Positions 26,284 through 35,151 of a DNA stretch of 64,000 nucleotides are shown piece by piece (the first letter of the stretch is position 1; each line of letters starts with the position of its first letter). Made by a program: the position numbers and the translations under genes. The notes under the pieces are model-generated. The model saw only the letters and a program-made list of their open reading frames with translations, was not told the origin of the DNA and searched no databases. This stretch comes from Tessaracoccus flavescens (GTDB taxonomy: Bacteria; Actinomycetota; Actinomycetes; Propionibacteriales; Propionibacteriaceae), in assembly GCF_001998865.1 (NCBI RefSeq), contig NZ_CP019607.1:3539806-3603805 (forward strand), given 5' to 3'.

Positions 26284-28841
26284 TCAGCCGAAGCGGACCA
26301 GGTTGTTGAACACCCAACCCGGCGTCACCGCGTAACTCCACCTGCCGTCGGGCCCCTTCGTGGCCGCGACCCGGTTGGGCTGCCAGATGAAGCTTCGGCA
26401 CCCTCCACGTCCGGTCAGCGCCGTGTCACACTCGGTGTGCCACCGACGCCCCGCCGAGGTGAACTCGCCGGTGCGTGCGAGGGGGTTGCCCGCCCACTGC
26501 GCCCGTGTCATCCGTGGCTGGTAGGTGAGGTTGTTGAACGCCCACCCGGTGGTCTGGACGTAGCGTCCGTCGGTGAGCGAGACCTGGGTCGCCCACACCT
26601 CGGTGCGGCAGCGGACGGTGCGCGAGTACGGTTCGCAGGTCGTCAGCCAGCGGCGTCCGTTGACCTGGTGGTAGCCAGGGGTGCTGTACACGTCCACGGA
26701 GGGTCCCGCCGTCGGGCTGGCCGTGGGGGTCGGGCTCGCGGTCGGCCGCGGGGTGCGTGTCGGCACCGGGGATCCGGTCGGGCTTGGCGTGACGGTGGGC
26801 TTCGGGGTGGCGGGGAAGCTCGGCCGCCAGGTGGGTGGATCGGCCAGCGCTCCGCCGGCGTAGCTGACGAACCGCCATCCCTCGACGCTGCCTGGCTCCG
26901 GGGTCGACTGCGAGGCGCCGAGCTGCGAGTAGGTCCACCTGCCGACGGTGCTGCTGGAGGGGCGGTTCGCCTGCCAGTAGGACCAGTACATCTCGCCGGC
27001 GTCTCCCGTCGGGTGGCCACCGATGGTGCGGATGAAGCCGTCGCCGGTGGTCGCGAAGCCTGCGCTGTGCAGCGCTTCGAGGCCCGTGGAGAAGCGCGTC
27101 GCGCATCCCCCGCTCTGCAGCCCGGTGTCGCGCTCCACCACGACCCAGACGTTGCGTGCGGCCAGGCATGCGGCGGCGCCCGCGTGCGGATCGGCCACCT
27201 GACGGTCACGGGTCACCTTCTGCGTCACCTTTCCGCTGAACGAGGGGTGGGAGAAGCTCCAGGTGTAGCTGCCCGCCGTCGGGTAGGTGACGACGCCGGC
27301 CTTCACGCTGACGCCCGCGGGCGCGGCGGTGGTCAGTGGGGCCCCGTCTGCGCCGACCACCGTGACGGGTGTGGGCTTGCCGTCTCCTGTGATCTCGGGG
27401 AGAGTCGAGGTCTGGGCCAGGGCGCTGAAGGCCGTCGCCGCCGAGGCGAGACCGGTCAGGTCACGCAGGTGGTTGCCGTCGAGGACGACGCGGTCGAGCC
27501 CGCGCAGCGAGGCGACCTGGCCGATGCGGGCGAGGCCGGTCCGCGAGAGGTCGAGCGTGCGGAGGGCCGGGAGCTGACCGAGTTCTCCGAGGTCGCCGAG
27601 CGGGTTGTCGGAGAGGTCGAGCGAGGCGAGCGACACCGCGTCTGCGAGCCCGTCGAGATCTGTGATTCCGCGGTCGGCGCAGCGGAGCGTGGAAAGGCCC
27701 GCGACGTCGGCGCGCGTCGGCACACCGTCGCTGCCTGCCGCCTCAGCGATGCAGGACCGGAGCCCCGCGTCGGGGATCACCGCCGGGTCGAGGACCTTCT
27801 CGGTCACCGGCTGCACGATCGTTCCGCCGAACTCGGACGCGCCGTCGGCGAACGTCCAGGAGTAGCTCCCGGGCGACGGGTACGTGACGCGTCCACCGTC
27901 GACGGTGATTCCCGTGGGTGGGGTGAGGGTGACGGCCGGGCCGCCGGTGCGCGGTCGTGGTGACGGGACGGAGGTGACGAGCTCTGCCGGGACGGCGTCG
28001 AGGGTGACGCTCTGCCACCTGGCCTTCAGGCCCATGAAACCGAGCTGGTCCAGGCTCCCGAGCGGCGACAGGTCGGCGATGCGGTTGGTGCCGAGGTCGA
28101 GCGAGGTCAGCTTGGACATGCCCGCCAGCGGCGCGACGGAGGTGATCTGGTTGCTCGAGAGGCCGAGGCTGGTCAGCCCGGTCAGGTCGGTGAGCGGGGT
28201 GAGGTCGCTGATCTGGTTTCCGAGCAGGTGGAGGCTCTGGAGCTTCGTCAGGCCCGCCAGGGGTCCGAGATCGGAGATGCGCGAGTTGTTGGCGACGAGC
28301 CTGCTGAGGCCGGTCATGTGCTGGACGCCGTCGAGGCTGTCGATGCCCGGGTGGGGCGACTTTGAGCGCTGGGTGACGGACAGGTCGGTCAGGCCGGTCA
28401 GCGGTGCTAGCGCCGTAAGGCTCGTCACGGCGGAGCTGTCCAGGCTGAGCACGCGCAGCGAGGTGAGCGTGGCGAGCGGCGCGGGGTCAGAAACCGGGTT
28501 GCCGGGCAGCAGGAGCCGGTTCAGGCCCGTGAGCCCGGACAACGGGGTGAGGTCGGTGATCTGGTTGGTCGAGAGGATCAGCTCGGTGAGGCCCGTCAGG
28601 TGCTTAATCCCCTCGAGGGAGGCGACCGACCGGTTGACGCAGCTCAGGTCGGTGACCGTCGCGAGCTGGTCTGCCGTCGGTCGGACCCGACGGGCAGCTT
28701 GAGTCGCTCGGTCACGCAGGCGCGCAGCCCGTCGTCCGGGATGAGTGGCGCGGCGCTCGCGAGCGGTGCAGCGGGGGCGGTGGTCAGGATGAGGGCTGCG
28801 ACGGCGGTCCCGACCGCCCAGCCCCTTGTCAGTGTCGACAC
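26284..28841 (-). pseudogene. Secreted leucine-rich-repeat surface protein with a frameshift after the signal peptide
   Basis: The N-terminus (GTG at 28841, GGAAAGG upstream) is a clear signal peptide, MSTLTRGWAVGTAVAALILT with ASA-A cleavage, followed by LIPDDGLRACVTERLKLPVG. Near 28676-28684 the frame shifts by one base, and the rest (ADQLATVTDLSCVNRSVASL onward) continues in another frame for about 800 residues. That part has internalin-type LRRs of about 22 residues, two PxxGSYxWxF modules each preceding a Cys-containing segment, a second short LRR block, a Pro/Thr linker, and two C-terminal repeats ending GW-x-FNNL. It could be a true pseudogene, a phase-variable gene or a sequencing error. 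Surface adhesion is the likely role of the intact form. Confidence 0.75.
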
Positions 28842-29084
28842 TGGGTGTTGCCTTTCCGGCCTGTGCGAGGTCGGAGGGGCCGCGGGCGTAGCCGTCGGTC
28901 ATGTCCCGATACCTCGCGGAACAATGCACTCGTCACGCATTGGTCCGGCTCCTGCGAGGCAGTTACGGTTGCGGGTCAGCCTGGGGTTCGCACCCAGTTC
29001 TCCACGTGACGCTGGGAGTCTAGCAGTGCCTCTGAGGTTGGCGCCCGGCCCGCGAAGGCTCGACGATGAGCACTACGGAAGGGC

Positions 29085-29432
29085 TCAGAGGAGCTCGAAG
29101 TCCGGGTTGTAGATCACGGGCACGCCGTCCTCCAGGGCGAGGCGACCCTCGACCTGGACGTGGCGCCCCGGGATGAGGCACTGCATGTGGCTGCGGCCCA
29201 TCCACACGAGGCGGACGGTGCCGGTTCCGTCGTTGACCTCGGCCTCCAGCCAGCCGTTCTTGGCGTCGGAGGTCAGGGAGACGATGGTGCCGCGGAGCTG
29301 GACCCGCGAGCGAGGCTCGGCCGAGGCGACCGTCTGGACTCCCGCCACCTCAGACTGCTCACGCAGTTCCTCGTTCTCGAGTTCCTCGTGGGATAGGAAC
29401 AACTTCCGCATCCGCTCACCGAGCGAAGGCAT
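29085..29432 (-). CDS. OB-fold nucleic-acid-binding domain protein
   Basis: The 115-residue protein has an N-terminal helix (MPSLGERMRKLFLSHEELEN) and a single OB fold: VQLRGTIVSLTSDAKNGWLE, then VNDGTGTVRLVWMGR and GRHVQVEGRLALEDGVPVIY. The family resembles the RecG-wedge/tRNA_anti type of OB domain and occurs downstream of DUF3710 across actinobacteria (Rv2694c-like). Its substrate is unknown. It lies 3 bp after the DUF3710 gene and is the last gene of a dut-containing operon. The 155 bases from here to the LRR gene contain nothing I recognise. Confidence 0.85.
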   Translation of the reverse strand: MPSLGERMRKLFLSHEELENEELREQSEVAGVQTVASAEPRSRVQLRGTIVSLTSDAKNGWLEAEVNDGTGTVRLVWMGRSHMQCLIPGRHVQVEGRLALEDGVPVIYNPDFELL

Positions 29433-29435
29433 CGC

Positions 29436-30164
29436 TCAGCCCTCTGCCTGAGGGACCTGCATCGGCAAAAGGCTGCCTGGTGCCGCGGGGGCGGTGCCAC
29501 GCCGCACGACTATGTTGCTGAAGAACTCGAACAGCGCGACCTGCGCCGCCTCGTTCTGCGGCTCGAAGGTGGCCTTGCCCAGCAGGACGCCGCGCAGCAG
29601 CCATCCGGGCCCGGCGACAAGCCAGGTGCGCGACACGTGGGTCGCCGGGTTCCCGTTGGGGTCGGTGACGGGAAGCGCGCGACGCAGCTCGGTGCCGAAC
29701 GGTCCCTCGACCAGGGCGATCTGGCCCTTCTGCTGCTGGGTGCCCTTGATGATCTCCTCGCGGATCTCCGGCGCCATCGACGACTTGCTCGGGCCCGCGA
29801 AGGCCGCGATCTCGAGGCCGGACTCGCCGTCGCCGACCAGGATCGACTGGACCTTGTTGCTCTCGCGGTTGACCTGCAGCTGCATGGTCATCCCCTCGAA
29901 GGGGGTGATGATGATGCTGCCGAGGTCGAGCCGCTTGACGTCGTCCTCATCTGCCTCGAGGTCCACCTCGGAGATGTCGAATGGACCCTCCTCGCGGTCG
30001 AAGGCGTCGTCCCACTCTCGGGCCTTCGCCTCGGCCTTGCTGAGCTCGGTCTCGGGCTCGGCCGGCGCTTCTTCTGCCTGTCCGGTGGCCTCCTCGGCGG
30101 TCTCGTCCACGACGACGTCGTCGACGATCTCCTCGGTGTTGCGCTTCTTGCGTCCGAAAATCAC
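29436..30164 (-). CDS. DUF3710 family protein
   Basis: The 242-residue cytoplasmic protein starts [17 protein letters not shown], then has an acidic, disordered region (about 15-75) and a folded domain ([53 protein letters not shown]). This is the actinobacterial DUF3710 family. No catalytic signature is evident and the function is unknown. It overlaps the dut stop by four bases, so it is translationally coupled to dUTPase, an association conserved with Rv2696c-Rv2697c. A link to nucleotide or DNA metabolism is inferred from that context only. Confidence 0.9.
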   Translation of the reverse strand: MIFGRKKRNTEEIVDDVVVDETAEEATGQAEEAPAEPETELSKAEAKAREWDDAFDREEGPFDISEVDLEADEDDVKRLDLGSIIITPFEGMTMQLQVNRESNKVQSILVGDGESGLEIAAFAGPSKSSMAPEIREEIIKGTQQQKGQIALVEGPFGTELRRALPVTDPNGNPATHVSRTWLVAGPGWLLRGVLLGKATFEPQNEAAQVALFEFFSNIVVRRGTAPAAPGSLLPMQVPQAEG

Positions 30165-30616
30165 TGCGTTTCCTCCACGTGTAGGCGGGTGAAACCGCCG
30201 GTAGAACCATAGCCACCCACACCGCGCACCGTTGCATCGAGCGCCTCCACGGGCACAAACGATGCGTGGACGAACGGCATGATGACCAGTTGGGCGATCC
30301 TGTCGCCCGCCGCGAGTTCGATGGGGACCGCCGGGTCGAGGTTGATCAGGCAGACCCGGATCTCGCCGCGGTAGCCGGAGTCGATGACACCCGGCGAGTT
30401 GACGATGCTGAGACCTGCCCGGGCGGCCAGACCGGACCTGGGGGTGACGAGCCCGACATGTCCCTCGGGGATGGCGAGGCTGACGCCGGTTCCGACGAGA
30501 CGCCGCTCCCCCGGTGCGAGGACGACGTCCTCGGTGGATCGGAGGTCGGCTCCCGCGTCGCCCGGTTGGGCATAGCTGGGGAGTGGCCCGCTCGTCGTGA
30601 GAGTGTCGATGTTCAT
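30161..30616 (-). CDS. dut: Deoxyuridine 5'-triphosphate nucleotidohydrolase
   Basis: The 151-residue trimeric-type dUTPase hydrolyses dUTP to dUMP and pyrophosphate, supplying thymidylate synthesis and keeping uracil out of DNA. All five motifs are visible: [10 protein letters not shown] (1), [13 protein letters not shown] (2), [12 protein letters not shown] (3, catalytic Asp), [10 protein letters not shown] (4) and the mobile C-terminal GGYGSTGGF (5). The ATG at 30616 begins [16 protein letters not shown] and overlaps the DUF3093 stop; the same frame is open upstream but encodes shadow sequence. It overlaps DUF3710 downstream by four bases. Confidence 0.97.
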   Translation of the reverse strand: MNIDTLTTSGPLPSYAQPGDAGADLRSTEDVVLAPGERRLVGTGVSLAIPEGHVGLVTPRSGLAARAGLSIVNSPGVIDSGYRGEIRVCLINLDPAVPIELAAGDRIAQLVIMPFVHASFVPVEALDATVRGVGGYGSTGGFTRLHVEETQ

Positions 30617-31062
30617 GCCACCCTGCTCACCTTCTCGATCGCCGAAGCGAGTTCTCCCGGATGCCTCGTGCTGACCAGCCAGTACGGATGGGGGTCGTGG
30701 GCGTCGGCGAGGTCGACGCGGACGAGGGAGGACAGGAAAGGCCTGGTGAACAGGAAGGCGCGGTGGTCGGCTTCGGGGCCGAGTGCGTTCCGCGCGGCCT
30801 CGCCCTCCAGCGCAGTGGCGCCTGCGATGTACTCGGGCTCGACGCGGTACCGGCCGGCGGCCAGTCCCCTCGCGTCCACCGACACGAGCGTGCGGCTGTA
30901 GGCGAAGAGGGCAAGCACGAGCCCGATGATCAGCAGCACGCTGAAGGCGATCCCGACGCTCGGCTTCACGTAGGCGGTCACGGCGACCGCCATGCTGGCG
31001 GCGAAGGCGACGGCGACCAGCAGCCACCACCAGGGGATGTGAAGGCGTTCCGAATAGGTCAC
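30613..31062 (-). CDS. DUF3093 family membrane protein
   Basis: The 149-residue protein has a short N-terminus ([10 protein letters not shown]), two membrane helices (about 11-30 and 35-52), then a cytoplasmic domain with [20 protein letters not shown] and [20 protein letters not shown]. It matches DUF3093, an actinobacterial family of unknown function that neighbours dut (Rv2698 position, although there it is divergent). It is the first gene of the DUF3093-dut-DUF3710-OB operon, with four-base or 3-bp junctions throughout. The segment WLVSTRHP resembles PH-like domains, without further support. Confidence 0.85.
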   Translation of the reverse strand: MTYSERLHIPWWWLLVAVAFAASMAVAVTAYVKPSVGIAFSVLLIIGLVLALFAYSRTLVSVDARGLAAGRYRVEPEYIAGATALEGEAARNALGPEADHRAFLFTRPFLSSLVRVDLADAHDPHPYWLVSTRHPGELASAIEKVSRVA

Positions 31063-31124
31063 GAAATCACTCTATCGGGTTGGGCATAATGGATGACGAT
31101 GCGCCTTCAGCGAAAGGAACCCGG

Positions 31125-31418
31125 ATGGCAGTGACCGAGAAACTCATGTGGAAGGTCTACGCCGGCGTCGTCGGCGCCGTGACCACGATCGTCTCCCAGA
31201 AACTGGTGACCAAGATCTGGGAGGCCTCGACGGGCGAGACCCCTCCGGACCCCAACGATCCAGACGTTCCCCTCACCAAGGCCCTGATCTGGGCCACCGC
31301 GAGCGGCCTCGGCGTCGGCATGACCCAGCTGATCATGAACCGGATGGTGGCGAACCGGTGGGATCGCAACTTCGACCACAAGTCGCCAGGCAAGTTGCGC
31401 AACAAGCTCGACTTGTGA
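31125..31418 (+). CDS. DUF4235 family small membrane protein
   Basis: The 97-residue protein has two hydrophobic segments, VYAGVVGAVTTIVSQKLVTK and ALIWATASGLGVGMTQLIMN, joined by a Pro/Asp-rich loop (GETPPDPNDPDVPL), and a basic tail. This is the DUF4235 family common in actinobacteria, of unknown function. The ATG at 31125 follows AAAGGAA with good spacing; upstream in-frame ATGs (from 31080) would add 15 residues not typical of the family. It is divergent from the DUF3093 operon and convergent with DUF4193 across a shared terminator. Confidence 0.85.
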   Translation: MAVTEKLMWKVYAGVVGAVTTIVSQKLVTKIWEASTGETPPDPNDPDVPLTKALIWATASGLGVGMTQLIMNRMVANRWDRNFDHKSPGKLRNKLDL

Positions 31419-31441
31419 GCCGATCGGCACTTGGAGCCGAA

Positions 31442-31471
31442 GAAACCGGCGGGATCTCTCCCGCCGGTTTC
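31442..31471. terminator. Bidirectional terminator between DUF4235 and DUF4193 genes
   Basis: GAAACCGGCGGGA (31442-31454) pairs with TCCCGCCGGTTTC (31459-31471) around a 4-nt loop, a 13-bp perfect stem. Confidence 0.88.
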
Positions 31472-31487
31472 ATCGTCGTACCCCGTA

Positions 31488-31784
31488 TCAGACGCAGTCG
31501 ACGCAGTACTTGTCGTTACCGCGCGTCTCCGCCAGCTGGCTCGTCGACTTCACGAGGAAGCACGAGGCGCAGGTGAACTCGTTGGCCTGCCGAGGCAGCA
31601 CGCGAACCGTCAGTTCCTCGTGCGACAGGTCCGCCCCGGGCAGTTCGAAAGATTCGGCCGCTTCGACCTCGTCCTCGTCGACCTTCCCCGAGTTCTTGTC
31701 GTTCCGGCGCGACTTGAGTTCTTCGAGCGAGTCCTCGCTCATCTCCTCTTCGGTCTTGCGGGGTGCATCGTAATCAGTTGCCAT
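31488..31784 (-). CDS. DUF4193 family protein
   Basis: The 98-residue acidic protein starts MATDYDAPRKTEEEMSEDSL and ends with a four-cysteine pattern, TCASCFLVK and YCVDC, that probably binds zinc. It is the very conserved actinobacterial DUF4193 family (Rv2699c-like), of unknown function. The ATG at 31784 is preceded by a short AGG; the frame extends upstream for more than 240 codons as an antisense shadow of sepH and was rejected. Position next to the dut and sepH genes is conserved. Confidence 0.92.
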   Translation of the reverse strand: MATDYDAPRKTEEEMSEDSLEELKSRRNDKNSGKVDEDEVEAAESFELPGADLSHEELTVRVLPRQANEFTCASCFLVKSTSQLAETRGNDKYCVDCV

Positions 31785-31962
31785 CCTGAACTGTCCTTTC
31801 TTCGCCGCGACCGCACATGTGTACCACATCGCGAGCCTGCCGCGCGCACCGGCCCACCACTTGTCACGCCCCATTGTGCAACCCCACCCAAGCGCCTGCA
31901 GCATGTCGATGTGGGGCGCTGGTAAGTTGTGCCCAATCACTACCGCACATGGACGAGGAATC

Positions 31963-32925
31963 ATGGACAACGCTCTGACCCCCCGGGAGATCCAGGCTCG
32001 GATCCGATCGGGCGCATCAGTCGACGATGTCGCAAGCGAATCGGGCATGGAAGTCGAGCACATCGAGGCCTTCGCGGGTCCGGTGCTTGCCGAACGCGAA
32101 CACATCGCCGGCGCGGCGCAGACGGCGACGGTCCGCCGCCGCGGTGAGGCGGGCAGCCACCGCCGCCTCGGCGACCTGATCACCCAGCGGCTCCGCTCCC
32201 GCGGCATCGACGCTGAGGGCGTCGAGTGGGACGCGTGGCGCCAGTCCGACCTCAAGTGGCGCGTGAGCGCGCACCTCAAGGGCGACGAGGAAGCGCGCGA
32301 GGCGGAGTTCATCTTCGACCCGAAGGCACGCTTCTCCATCGCCCACAACGCCGACGCCCGGTGGATGATCGGTGAGGAACTCCCAGGGGCGCGCCCCGAG
32401 GAGGAGAACACCGTCGACTTCGACGATGAACTCGCGCTGGTGCGCGCCGTCAGCCAGCCCGGACCGGAGACCCCCGGCGACGACGTGCCCGCCTCGGAGC
32501 TGATGCATGAGGGCAACGAGGACACCTCTCAGCTCGACCGCCTCTACGACATGCTGAGCGGCATCAGCGAGGACTCGGTGCGCATCTACACCGGCATCCT
32601 CGACCCGGTGCTCTACGACGCCACCGGCACGCAGCCCGGGGCGGAACACGAGGACTGGGGCGACGAGGCGGACGAGCCCACCCGCAAGGTCTTCCTGGAG
32701 GACGAGGAGCCCGAGGAGGACCGCGAGCCGGAGCCCGAGGCCTCCCCCGAGCCGGCCTCGGCCGAGCCGGAACCCGCGCAGCCGGAACCCGAGCCGACCG
32801 AGCCGCAGCAGGACGCCCTCGTCGAGACCGATGAGGAGCCGAAGAAGGCCCCGAAGTCGCGCAAGCGCAGGGCAAAGGTCCCCTCCTGGGACGAGATCAT
32901 GTTCGGCGGCCCGACGGGCAAATGA
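31963..32925 (+). CDS. sepH: Septation protein SepH
   Basis: The 320-residue protein has an N-terminal DUF3071 domain with a helix-turn-helix-like start (LTPREIQARIRSGASVDDVA, about 5-24) and the conserved RRLGDLITQRL and DLKWRVSAHLKG. A long Glu/Pro-rich low-complexity linker (about 235-300) follows, then a basic C-terminal segment ending SWDEIMFGGPTGK. In Streptomyces SepH binds FtsZ and promotes its assembly at division sites. ATG 31963 is preceded by GAGGA; an in-frame start at 31819 is not supported. Its last 29 bp overlap a remnant gene on the other strand. Confidence 0.92.
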   Translation: MDNALTPREIQARIRSGASVDDVASESGMEVEHIEAFAGPVLAEREHIAGAAQTATVRRRGEAGSHRRLGDLITQRLRSRGIDAEGVEWDAWRQSDLKWRVSAHLKGDEEAREAEFIFDPKARFSIAHNADARWMIGEELPGARPEEENTVDFDDELALVRAVSQPGPETPGDDVPASELMHEGNEDTSQLDRLYDMLSGISEDSVRIYTGILDPVLYDATGTQPGAEHEDWGDEADEPTRKVFLEDEEPEEDREPEPEASPEPASAEPEPAQPEPEPTEPQQDALVETDEEPKKAPKSRKRRAKVPSWDEIMFGGPTGK

Positions 32926-33136
32926 CCCGACGGATGGCCATCCGGTACGTCCAGCGACCGTCGACCACCTCGTTGCCTGAGGCGCTCACGACGCCCCCGC
33001 TCGCGGGGAGGGCGAGATTGACGCCATCGGCGGCAGAGCTGACCACCGGCGTCACGGCGGTCAGCAGCCCGCCGAGCCCGACGGCGCCGGCTGCCGTCAC
33101 AGCCACCACACGGCGGCTTCTTCGTTGCAGATGCAT
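32897..33136 (-). pseudogene. Truncated remnant of a secreted carbohydrate-binding protein
   Basis: The frame begins with a convincing signal peptide (SRRVVAVTAAGAVGLGGLLT, then SSAAD) and continues DGVNLALPASGGVVSASGNE and VVDGRWTY. The NLAL…ASG…VVDGR pattern is like the start of an F5/8-type C (discoidin) domain. After DGRWTY the frame runs into sepH antisense sequence and stops at 32897. Only about 60 residues look genuine. It therefore looks like the 5' end of a larger secreted protein whose remainder is lost. No ribosome site is obvious. Confidence 0.45.
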
Positions 33137-33266
33137 GGGGACCCGCTGTCAGGGGGCGCCGCCCCTTCACGGCACCGTGGCCCCGATGCTGGCGGTTCAC
33201 ACGCTCTTTGACAACGTCTTCGCCCCGGATGACCAAGTCGACTGCGCGGTTGTCAGGCGGCGTGGC

Positions 33267-33917
33267 TCAGAAATTGTCGGGATCGAAGGGAAGCGGATCC
33301 GGCGAGAGGGTCGCCTTCGCCCGCGTCGCCGTCATCCGGCGACGGTGATGCGCCCGGCACAGCACCTCATAACGCACTTCGCCTCCGGTGACCGTGTCGC
33401 CGACGACCACCTGCGTCCCCTCGGTGACCATGATTCCGTCGAGCGTGCGCGCGTTGTGGGTTCCACGCGCCCCACACCAGCACAGCGGTCCGAGCGGCAG
33501 CGACTCGATCCTGTCTGCCAGCTCGATCAGCCTCTGCGATCCGGGAAAGAGATGGGTCCGGAAGTCGGAGAGGATGCCGAACGCGTAGACGTCCAACTGC
33601 AGCTCGTCTGCGATGCGGGCCAACTGGTCGACCTGCTCGGGTGAGTAGAACTGCGCCTCGTCGCACACGATGTAGTCGACCCGCTTGCCGGTGGTCAGCT
33701 CGCCGATGATGAAGCGCCAGAAGTCGAACTCCGGGTCGATCTCGATCGCCTCGGCGCTCAGGCCCAGCCGCGACGTGATCCTGCCCTCCCCCGCACGGTC
33801 AAGGGAGGTGAAGATGCGCCCCTTCCGGCCATGGGTGGACTGGGTGTAGTCGAGCTGCAGGGCCAGCGTCGACTTTCCACAGTCCATCGGTCCGGTGTGG
33901 AAGACGAGTTCAGCCAC
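33267..33917 (-). CDS. tdk: Thymidine kinase
   Basis: The 216-residue type II (TK1-like) enzyme phosphorylates thymidine in the salvage pathway. The P-loop GPMDCGKST is at 9-17, the Walker B-like YIVCDEAQFYSPEQVDQL carries the catalytic Glu, and the lasso segment LDGIMVTEGTQVVVGDTVTG is recognisable. The usual zinc cysteines are partly represented by LCWCGARG and YEVLCRAHH. It overlaps the downstream end of the glycosyltransferase gene by 8 bp, so it is the last gene of that minus-strand operon. Confidence 0.94.
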   Translation of the reverse strand: MAELVFHTGPMDCGKSTLALQLDYTQSTHGRKGRIFTSLDRAGEGRITSRLGLSAEAIEIDPEFDFWRFIIGELTTGKRVDYIVCDEAQFYSPEQVDQLARIADELQLDVYAFGILSDFRTHLFPGSQRLIELADRIESLPLGPLCWCGARGTHNARTLDGIMVTEGTQVVVGDTVTGGEVRYEVLCRAHHRRRMTATRAKATLSPDPLPFDPDNF

Positions 33918-35151
33918 GCGTCGCCTTTCGTTCGATGAGGTCGTTGTAGGCGGCCACGTACCGCTCCGCGGTGCGTTCGGGGCTCAGATCGGGCAGCAGT
34001 TTGGCAGAAGCCGACGACATCGCGCGACGTCGCTGCGGATCCATCAGGGTCCGGAACCCGTTGGCCATCGAGGAGACGTCTGGCCCGGTCAGCAGTGACG
34101 CGTCGGCAGACGTGCCGACCGTCAGGCGGGCGTCGCAGTACATCACGGGCAGGCCTGCCGCGACGGCCTCCGAGATCACGAGGGCCTGCGAGTCGAAACG
34201 GTAGGAGCTGAGCACTAGGGCATCCGCGTTGACCAGCTCGTAGGCGATGGCCTGCAGCGACGAGAGATGCCATCGGAAGTCGATGTTGTCGGCTCCCTCG
34301 GCGAGCCGCTTGAGGACATCGCGCTGGTCGCCGTCACCGACGATCACCAGTTCGGCGTCGGGCAGGTCGGCCGACCGGAACGCCTTGATCAGCACGTCGA
34401 GGCGCTTCTCCTTCGCGAGCCGGCCGATGGACAGGAATCTCACCTTCTCGTCGCCGCGCTCCCTCGGCGCCGCATCGATCGCGTCCTTCATGCCGCGGTT
34501 GTAGCCGGTTGGCACGACGTAGCTGGGCAGCGGATCGCCTGCCGCCTCGTCGATCAGGTCACGCATGAACGGCGACGGCACGGTGTACGCGTCGACCCGC
34601 TGCGCGATCTGCGCGAACGACTTCCAGTCGAAGCGCGCCGCGAGTCCCCCGGTCTCACGGCGGGCGGAGGGCAGCCGGGTGGCGGCGGTGTCGATCTGTT
34701 TCGCCGCCCGCAGCGCCGGGAGCACGAGCAGGAGGTAGCTCAGGGTGCCGAAGATGGAGCCGCGCACCGTCTGGTGGGTGCCTGCGATGTTGGCGTGGAA
34801 GGTGTGCAGGTGTGGGATGTTCTGCAGCTGGGCCAGCCTGGACCCGAGGACGAGCGCGCCGCGTTCGGTCTGGCTGTGCACGATGTCGAAGCGCCCTGCT
34901 GCGGAGATCAGGCGCGCCCTCCGGTCGGAACAGTGCAGCACGCTCAGATGGGCGGGCAGCCCTTCGAGATAGATCGTCGGGCACTCGATGATCCTGCCGA
35001 GCCGTGGCTTCTGCAGGTGCCGGTCCGGAGCGATCAGGGTGACCTCGTGGCCAAGGGCCGTGAGCTCCTCGAGCTGGGTCTGGACCGATCGTCCGATTCC
35101 TCCCGAGGCGGGGAAGAAGTCGTCGATGATGACGGCGACGCGTAGGCTCAC
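33910..35151 (-). CDS. GT4-family glycosyltransferase
   Basis: The 413-residue protein is a GT-B glycosyltransferase group 1 enzyme. The N-terminal domain starts LRVAVIIDDFFPASGGIGRS with the typical acceptor-side GGIGRSVQ loop; the C-terminal nucleotide-sugar domain has KVRFLSIGRLAKEKRLDVLI, AELVIVGDGDQRDVLKRLAE and the catalytic-site motif RFDSQALVISEAVAAGLPV (E-x7-E-like). The family includes mannosyl- and glucosyltransferases of envelope lipids and polysaccharides; donor and acceptor are not deducible. The GTG start at 35151 overlaps the stop of the phosphodiesterase gene (GTGA). The open frame continues far upstream as a shadow. Confidence 0.9.
   Translation of the reverse strand: MSLRVAVIIDDFFPASGGIGRSVQTQLEELTALGHEVTLIAPDRHLQKPRLGRIIECPTIYLEGLPAHLSVLHCSDRRARLISAAGRFDIVHSQTERGALVLGSRLAQLQNIPHLHTFHANIAGTHQTVRGSIFGTLSYLLLVLPALRAAKQIDTAATRLPSARRETGGLAARFDWKSFAQIAQRVDAYTVPSPFMRDLIDEAAGDPLPSYVVPTGYNRGMKDAIDAAPRERGDEKVRFLSIGRLAKEKRLDVLIKAFRSADLPDAELVIVGDGDQRDVLKRLAEGADNIDFRWHLSSLQAIAYELVNADALVLSSYRFDSQALVISEAVAAGLPVMYCDARLTVGTSADASLLTGPDVSSMANGFRTLMDPQRRRAMSSASAKLLPDLSPERTAERYVAAYNDLIERKATRG

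Noticed and set aside
26437..27963. 508-codon plus-strand frame opposite the LRR protein
   Set aside because: Shadow frame; the LRR periodicity on the minus strand explains its repetitive look.
28831..28844. Palindrome CAGTGTCGACACTG over the start codon of the LRR gene
   Set aside because: Perfectly symmetric, but its position across the coding start and the lack of a nearby regulator give no support for an operator.
28930..29084. Possible small gene between the OB-fold gene and the LRR gene
   Set aside because: Only short frames with no ribosome site or coding character.
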